Assembly: GCF_000283155.1 (NCBI RefSeq)
Contig: NW_004454170.1
Coordinates: forward strand, 13,745,213-13,809,212
Source of the DNA: Ceratotherium simum simum
Lineage: Eukaryota; Chordata; Mammalia; Perissodactyla; Rhinocerotidae
Reading direction: 5' to 3'
DNA: 64,000 nt
The notes under the pieces are model-generated. The model ran no database searches. It worked only from the letters and a program-made list of their open reading frames with translations, and had not been told where the DNA came from. How positions within the stretch are numbered: position 1 is the stretch's first letter; every line of letters begins with the position of its first letter. This document shows positions 60,798 to 64,000 of this stretch, piece after piece. The position numbers were made by a program, and so were the translations under genes.

Positions 60798-61863
60798 CCC
60801 ATAAAAGATATACTATGAACCAGGCACTCAACATCTTGACTAATAAATCAGGAAATGATGTGCCTTCATACTTTAAAACCTTTCAAAAGCTTCATAATTC
60901 ACATGAATTAGAATGGACCATGTTCCTTTCAAGAGGGAAATGGCATGAGGGCAACCAAGCATAACAAAAATACCACGTTATAACTTCTAAAGACAATATC
61001 AAAAGACATGTGGAAGTATCCAGGGTTAACTTTAGGCAAAAATGGAATAATGTAAAATAGTATCTTGGTATTCTCAGTCTCCACTTCTGTAATCTCCCCT
61101 TCACTACTACTTAGAGAATTCCTTCCTCTTTCCTTCAAGGATTCTGTACCTTTTTATTGTGACCTTCTCTTTTCCCACAAATTAAGACATTGCCCTGTTC
61201 CCAGCTTGGGATAGATTCCTGGTCTCTCATAACAGGTGGCTCTCTGTTTGCTCAGAGAGAAGGGGCCAGAGGGGGCAGGGGTGGGGTCTAAGGAGGCCCT
61301 TGTAGCCAATCATCATTTGCTTATTCAAGACTAACTGTACTTCCCCTGGGCAGGCTTTCTGTCTCCCGTCTTCCCTGCGCTATGATTCTTCTCTCTCTCT
61401 CCTCTGTACTACTCAGACTCTACTTGCCCACTAAAATCATTCTCTTCCTTTCTGCTCCAATACTCACATGTGGATTTTACGTTCTTTCCAGTACATTTGG
61501 TATTATCTTTGTTACTGGTTAGTTGAAGGAAATTATACTGTTGTGATTCTTTTTATTTAATGTAATAAAAATATATTTATACTGCTTATGCTGTGTTATG
61601 CCTTGGCAAAAAAATCAATAAAATTTATTTTTTACTAAAAAAATCATTATAACTTATGAATATTACAATTTATGAGGAAGTGGCAGATAGACAAATTTTA
61701 AGTTGTTTTTAGAGCTAGTAGTCATTAAATAAAATTAGTGAACCAAGATCTAGATTATCTCAAAGGAGGAGACTACACATATTTGGACAGAGTAGATAAA
61801 TGAGAATTTTTAAAAATCAACATGCATACAGACGGATGGAGACCTGGTTTAAAAGTTTATATG

Positions 61864-62075
61864 CGGGCCGGCCCCCGTGGCTTAGCGGTTAAGTGCGCGC
61901 GCTGCGCTGCTGGCGGCCAGGGTTCAGATCCCGGGCGCGCACTGACGCACCGCTTCTCCGGCCATGCTGAGGCCGCGTCCCACATACAGCAACTAGAAGG
62001 ATGTGCAACTATGACATACAACTATCTACTGGGGCTTTGGGGGAAAAAAATAAATAAATAAAATCATAAAAAACA
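61864..62075 (+). repeat. ERE SINE, full length, young-looking
   Basis: The head gggccggcccccgtggctta starts at about 61865 and the body is close to the commonest form in this window. Perfect 13-bp duplication aaaagtttatatg at 61851-61863 and 62076-62088. Confidence 0.95.
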
Positions 62076-63599
62076 AAAAGTTTATATGAGGAAACCTGAG
62101 GGACTCAGCTGATGGCTGCCCCAATATTGAACAATGTGATATGCCTGCCAGAGAAAGCCCATATCAGCCTCGAGCTCTAACAGAGGCCCCTAGGCATGAC
62201 TCCAGAGGAGGCTACAAGGTTTCTCATCGGGCGACAAGGCCATGCTATCAAATCACTAACTGGTGTTACTTCATGTCTAGGGTAGTGACAGGTTTCCGAA
62301 AGAGGGGTAACTGAACAAACAGTATTCAGAGTCAATTCCAATACCAAGACTCCACAATTATTGAGACTTTTCCAAGGCCTAAGAATAAAAACAATAGCTT
62401 CTTGAAAAACACTTTTGATCAATTTGGATGGAAAAGAAACTCTTTAATTTCCTTCACATTCATTCTGTTGAAAGTGAGGTTTATAGTTTTCTCTAAGAGT
62501 CCTGGCTTTAGAACAACATTCTCCCTAGGAAAATATTTTGACCTCCATCCTTACCATCACCTAAAAACTGACAAAATCAGATATAGCAATTATTGTGAGG
62601 AATAGAGCATTCCCTTGGATGGTGAAGTAGCACAGATGGAATGAATCCAGGCATCATAGGCCAGCGGAATTTTCTTCTTAAATATTATTTTGTCACATGT
62701 AACTGCAATATTTACTCTGCAATGAGTCATGTATTTGCCCTTAAGAACATTCCCACACGTGCACATTCTGAAAAGAAAATCAAGAAATTGATTTTCCACC
62801 ATTTTCCATCATAATCCACATCCACTCCATTCTAAGTGCCTGTATATTCCGCTTCAAAAAAGCAATCCAAGAGTCAGAATACCCTTTCATACTCTGTCCT
62901 TTGAAGTGCACACAAACGATTAGGAAATCAACCAGCTATTTGCTTCTGGATATGGTACCAGGATGGATAGCAAGAAAAGGGCCAAGCATTCCCATGCAGA
63001 CTCTTTTCTCAAACCCCATCCTTCCCTCTCAGAGGACAGAAGATTGTTTGCCCCTCAGAGAATCCATTACTTTTGCAGAAAATACTAACAGCAAACTAAA
63101 GTTGTAACAGATACTTCGTTCAGGCCCCAAGAAGTTTCAACTTTAACAATAAAAATAATCAAAACACTACCTACAAATATACCTATAGTTTAAACACTAA
63201 CTTTCAATCTCTTAAAATGCATCTTGTTCTTATGTCTCTCCCAAGTGTTTGTGAGGCCACACTTGAATAAGTTCACCACACTGAGAAGTAAGAAGAAGTG
63301 CTGAGCAAAGGGAGTACTGTTCAATTTATAATTTTGTCATTTGCTGCTCAGTAATTTTAGGTGAGCTAATTATTCAAAGTGATTGGAGGCAGAAGTGGAC
63401 GTAAAAATCTTTCAGGAATAAATTCATTCAGTTGAGGATGAGACCAGCCTAGATCTACATCTGTCTTTAATTCTCTACTTTCCTACTTTGAAGTAAAATA
63501 CAAAGAGAAATTATATAAATAAATGTTAATTTGATTAGATTAATAAGGTTACTTAAACCAATATTTAGAAGAAAAGTAGCAGAGTGATAAAGGAAATAG

Positions 63600-63745
63600 C
63601 TTTGGCATGAAATACCTCCAGTTTTGGAACCAGCCTTGCTACTTGTCAGTTTGGTGACCTGAGTAAGACGTGTTACCTAATATCTCAAAGCTTGAGTACC
63701 CTCATTTATAAAATGGAATATTAATATTTGTGTGGTTTTGAATTG
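63600..63745 (+). mobile_element. MIR SINE, partial
   Basis: Forward-oriented: ggaaccagccttgctacttg, tcagtttggtgacctgagta, accctcatttataaaatgga. Confidence 0.68.
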
Positions 63746-63869
63746 AGAGAATGACTTTAAAATACTGGCAAAATCTTTCACAAGCCACATGTCCCATAAT
63801 TGTTGCTCATTTATGGTATAAATATTTGGTAATTATTTCCCTTAAGAGAACTTTGGAGTACCAGAGGTG

Positions 63870-64000
63870 GTAGTAGTAATAATAGCAATACTAGCTAACA
63901 TTGATCGAGCCCTTACTTTGGGCCAGACACCGGTTCTACTGTTCTTGAAGCTGTTACATATATTGGACTCTTTATCTCACTTTCTTCCCTAAATTAAATA
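63870..64000 (-). mobile_element. MIR SINE, cut by the window edge
   Basis: Reverse-oriented: agctaacattgatcgagccc, ttactttgggccagacaccg, then gaagctgttacatatattgg. Confidence 0.62.

Larger units (their letters stand above)
52488..64000 (-). other. HMCN1: HMCN1 intron, 3' part (continues past the window edge)
   Basis: The 3' part of the intron upstream of the exon at 52329-52487. I looked for the preceding hemicentin exon (expected to end near ELRELYVQ) and did not see it, though a 320-base gap interrupts the interval. It holds an L2 end, a hAT element, MIRs, three EREs and a CT-rich tract at about 58615-58640. About 58.7-60.2, 60.8-61.8 and 62.1-63.6 kb show no recognisable element; 61.1-61.5 kb is relatively GC-rich but matches nothing I know. 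Confidence 0.8.

Noticed and set aside
60146..60804. Long open frames of 140-186 codons on both strands
   Set aside because: They run through 320 Ns, and the remaining codons are ERE SINE sequence.
52488..64000. Preceding HMCN1 exon (ending ELRELYVQ-like) sought
   Set aside because: No match seen. It could only be inside the window if hidden in the N gap, which is unlikely because both gap edges are SINE.
1..64000. CRISPR arrays, tRNA genes, rRNA, operons or phage-like modules
   Set aside because: None present. The tRNA-like heads belong to SINEs, and the composition and repeats are those of a mammalian intron.

Overview
The window is a stretch of a mammalian nuclear genome, almost all of it intron. 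The organism is a perissodactyl (odd-toed ungulate). Fifteen copies or fragments of a tRNA-derived SINE with the head ggccggccccgtggcttagc and the ERE body (actatctactggggctttgg, or the attggca/gttagctcaggg module) are scattered through it, many between clean target-site duplications. The commonest form differs from the horse ERE1 consensus as I remember it and looks more like the rhinoceros version. Perissodactyla is therefore a firm call; rhinoceros (or tapir) is an inference.

The one real gene is on the minus strand: HMCN1 (hemicentin-1, fibulin-6), a giant basement-membrane protein. Four consecutive coding exons are present. In transcript order they are 52487-52329, 51229-51107, 5298-5127 and 3324-3218. 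They join in frame (phases 0, 0, 1, then 0 at the last donor) into 187 codons that match the C-terminal half of the N-terminal von Willebrand factor A domain and the start of the beta-rich linker that follows. Exons upstream (signal peptide, first MIDAS motif) and downstream (rest of the linker, Ig repeats) lie outside the window. The intron between the second and third of these exons is about 45.8 kb and fills most of the window.

Layout by region. 1-3.2 kb: intron tail with an ERE, an L2 end and a MIR. 3.2-5.3 kb: two exons. 5.3-16 kb: EREs, a 2-kb sense-oriented L1, a SINE that appears to carry a 3' transduced segment, and a 5'-inverted L1. 16-28 kb: mostly unique AT-rich intron with a long polypurine tract, an old L1 and copies of an ancient unnamed repeat. 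28.6-33.2 kb: an old, decayed L1 carrying three EREs. 34-36.7 kb: an ERE fragment invaded by a solo retroviral LTR, then a second LTR. 37-39.6 kb: L2 and ancient repeats. 41.8 kb: a perfect alternating purine-pyrimidine tract. 43.0-44.4 kb: a close-range inverted repeat I cannot assign to a family. 44.9-48.7 kb: a cluster of MIRs. 51-52.5 kb: two exons and a MaLR-type LTR. 52.5-64 kb: upstream intron with an L2, a hAT element, three EREs and a 320-base assembly gap that sits inside an ERE.

I found no RNA gene, CRISPR array, complete retroviral gene or second protein-coding gene. The other open reading frames are short and fall in SINE, L1 or LTR sequence or in unconserved intron. I did not find a novel gene system. 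The most interesting signals are the structures of individual retroelement insertions, the unassigned inverted repeat, and two non-consensus donor sites in HMCN1.
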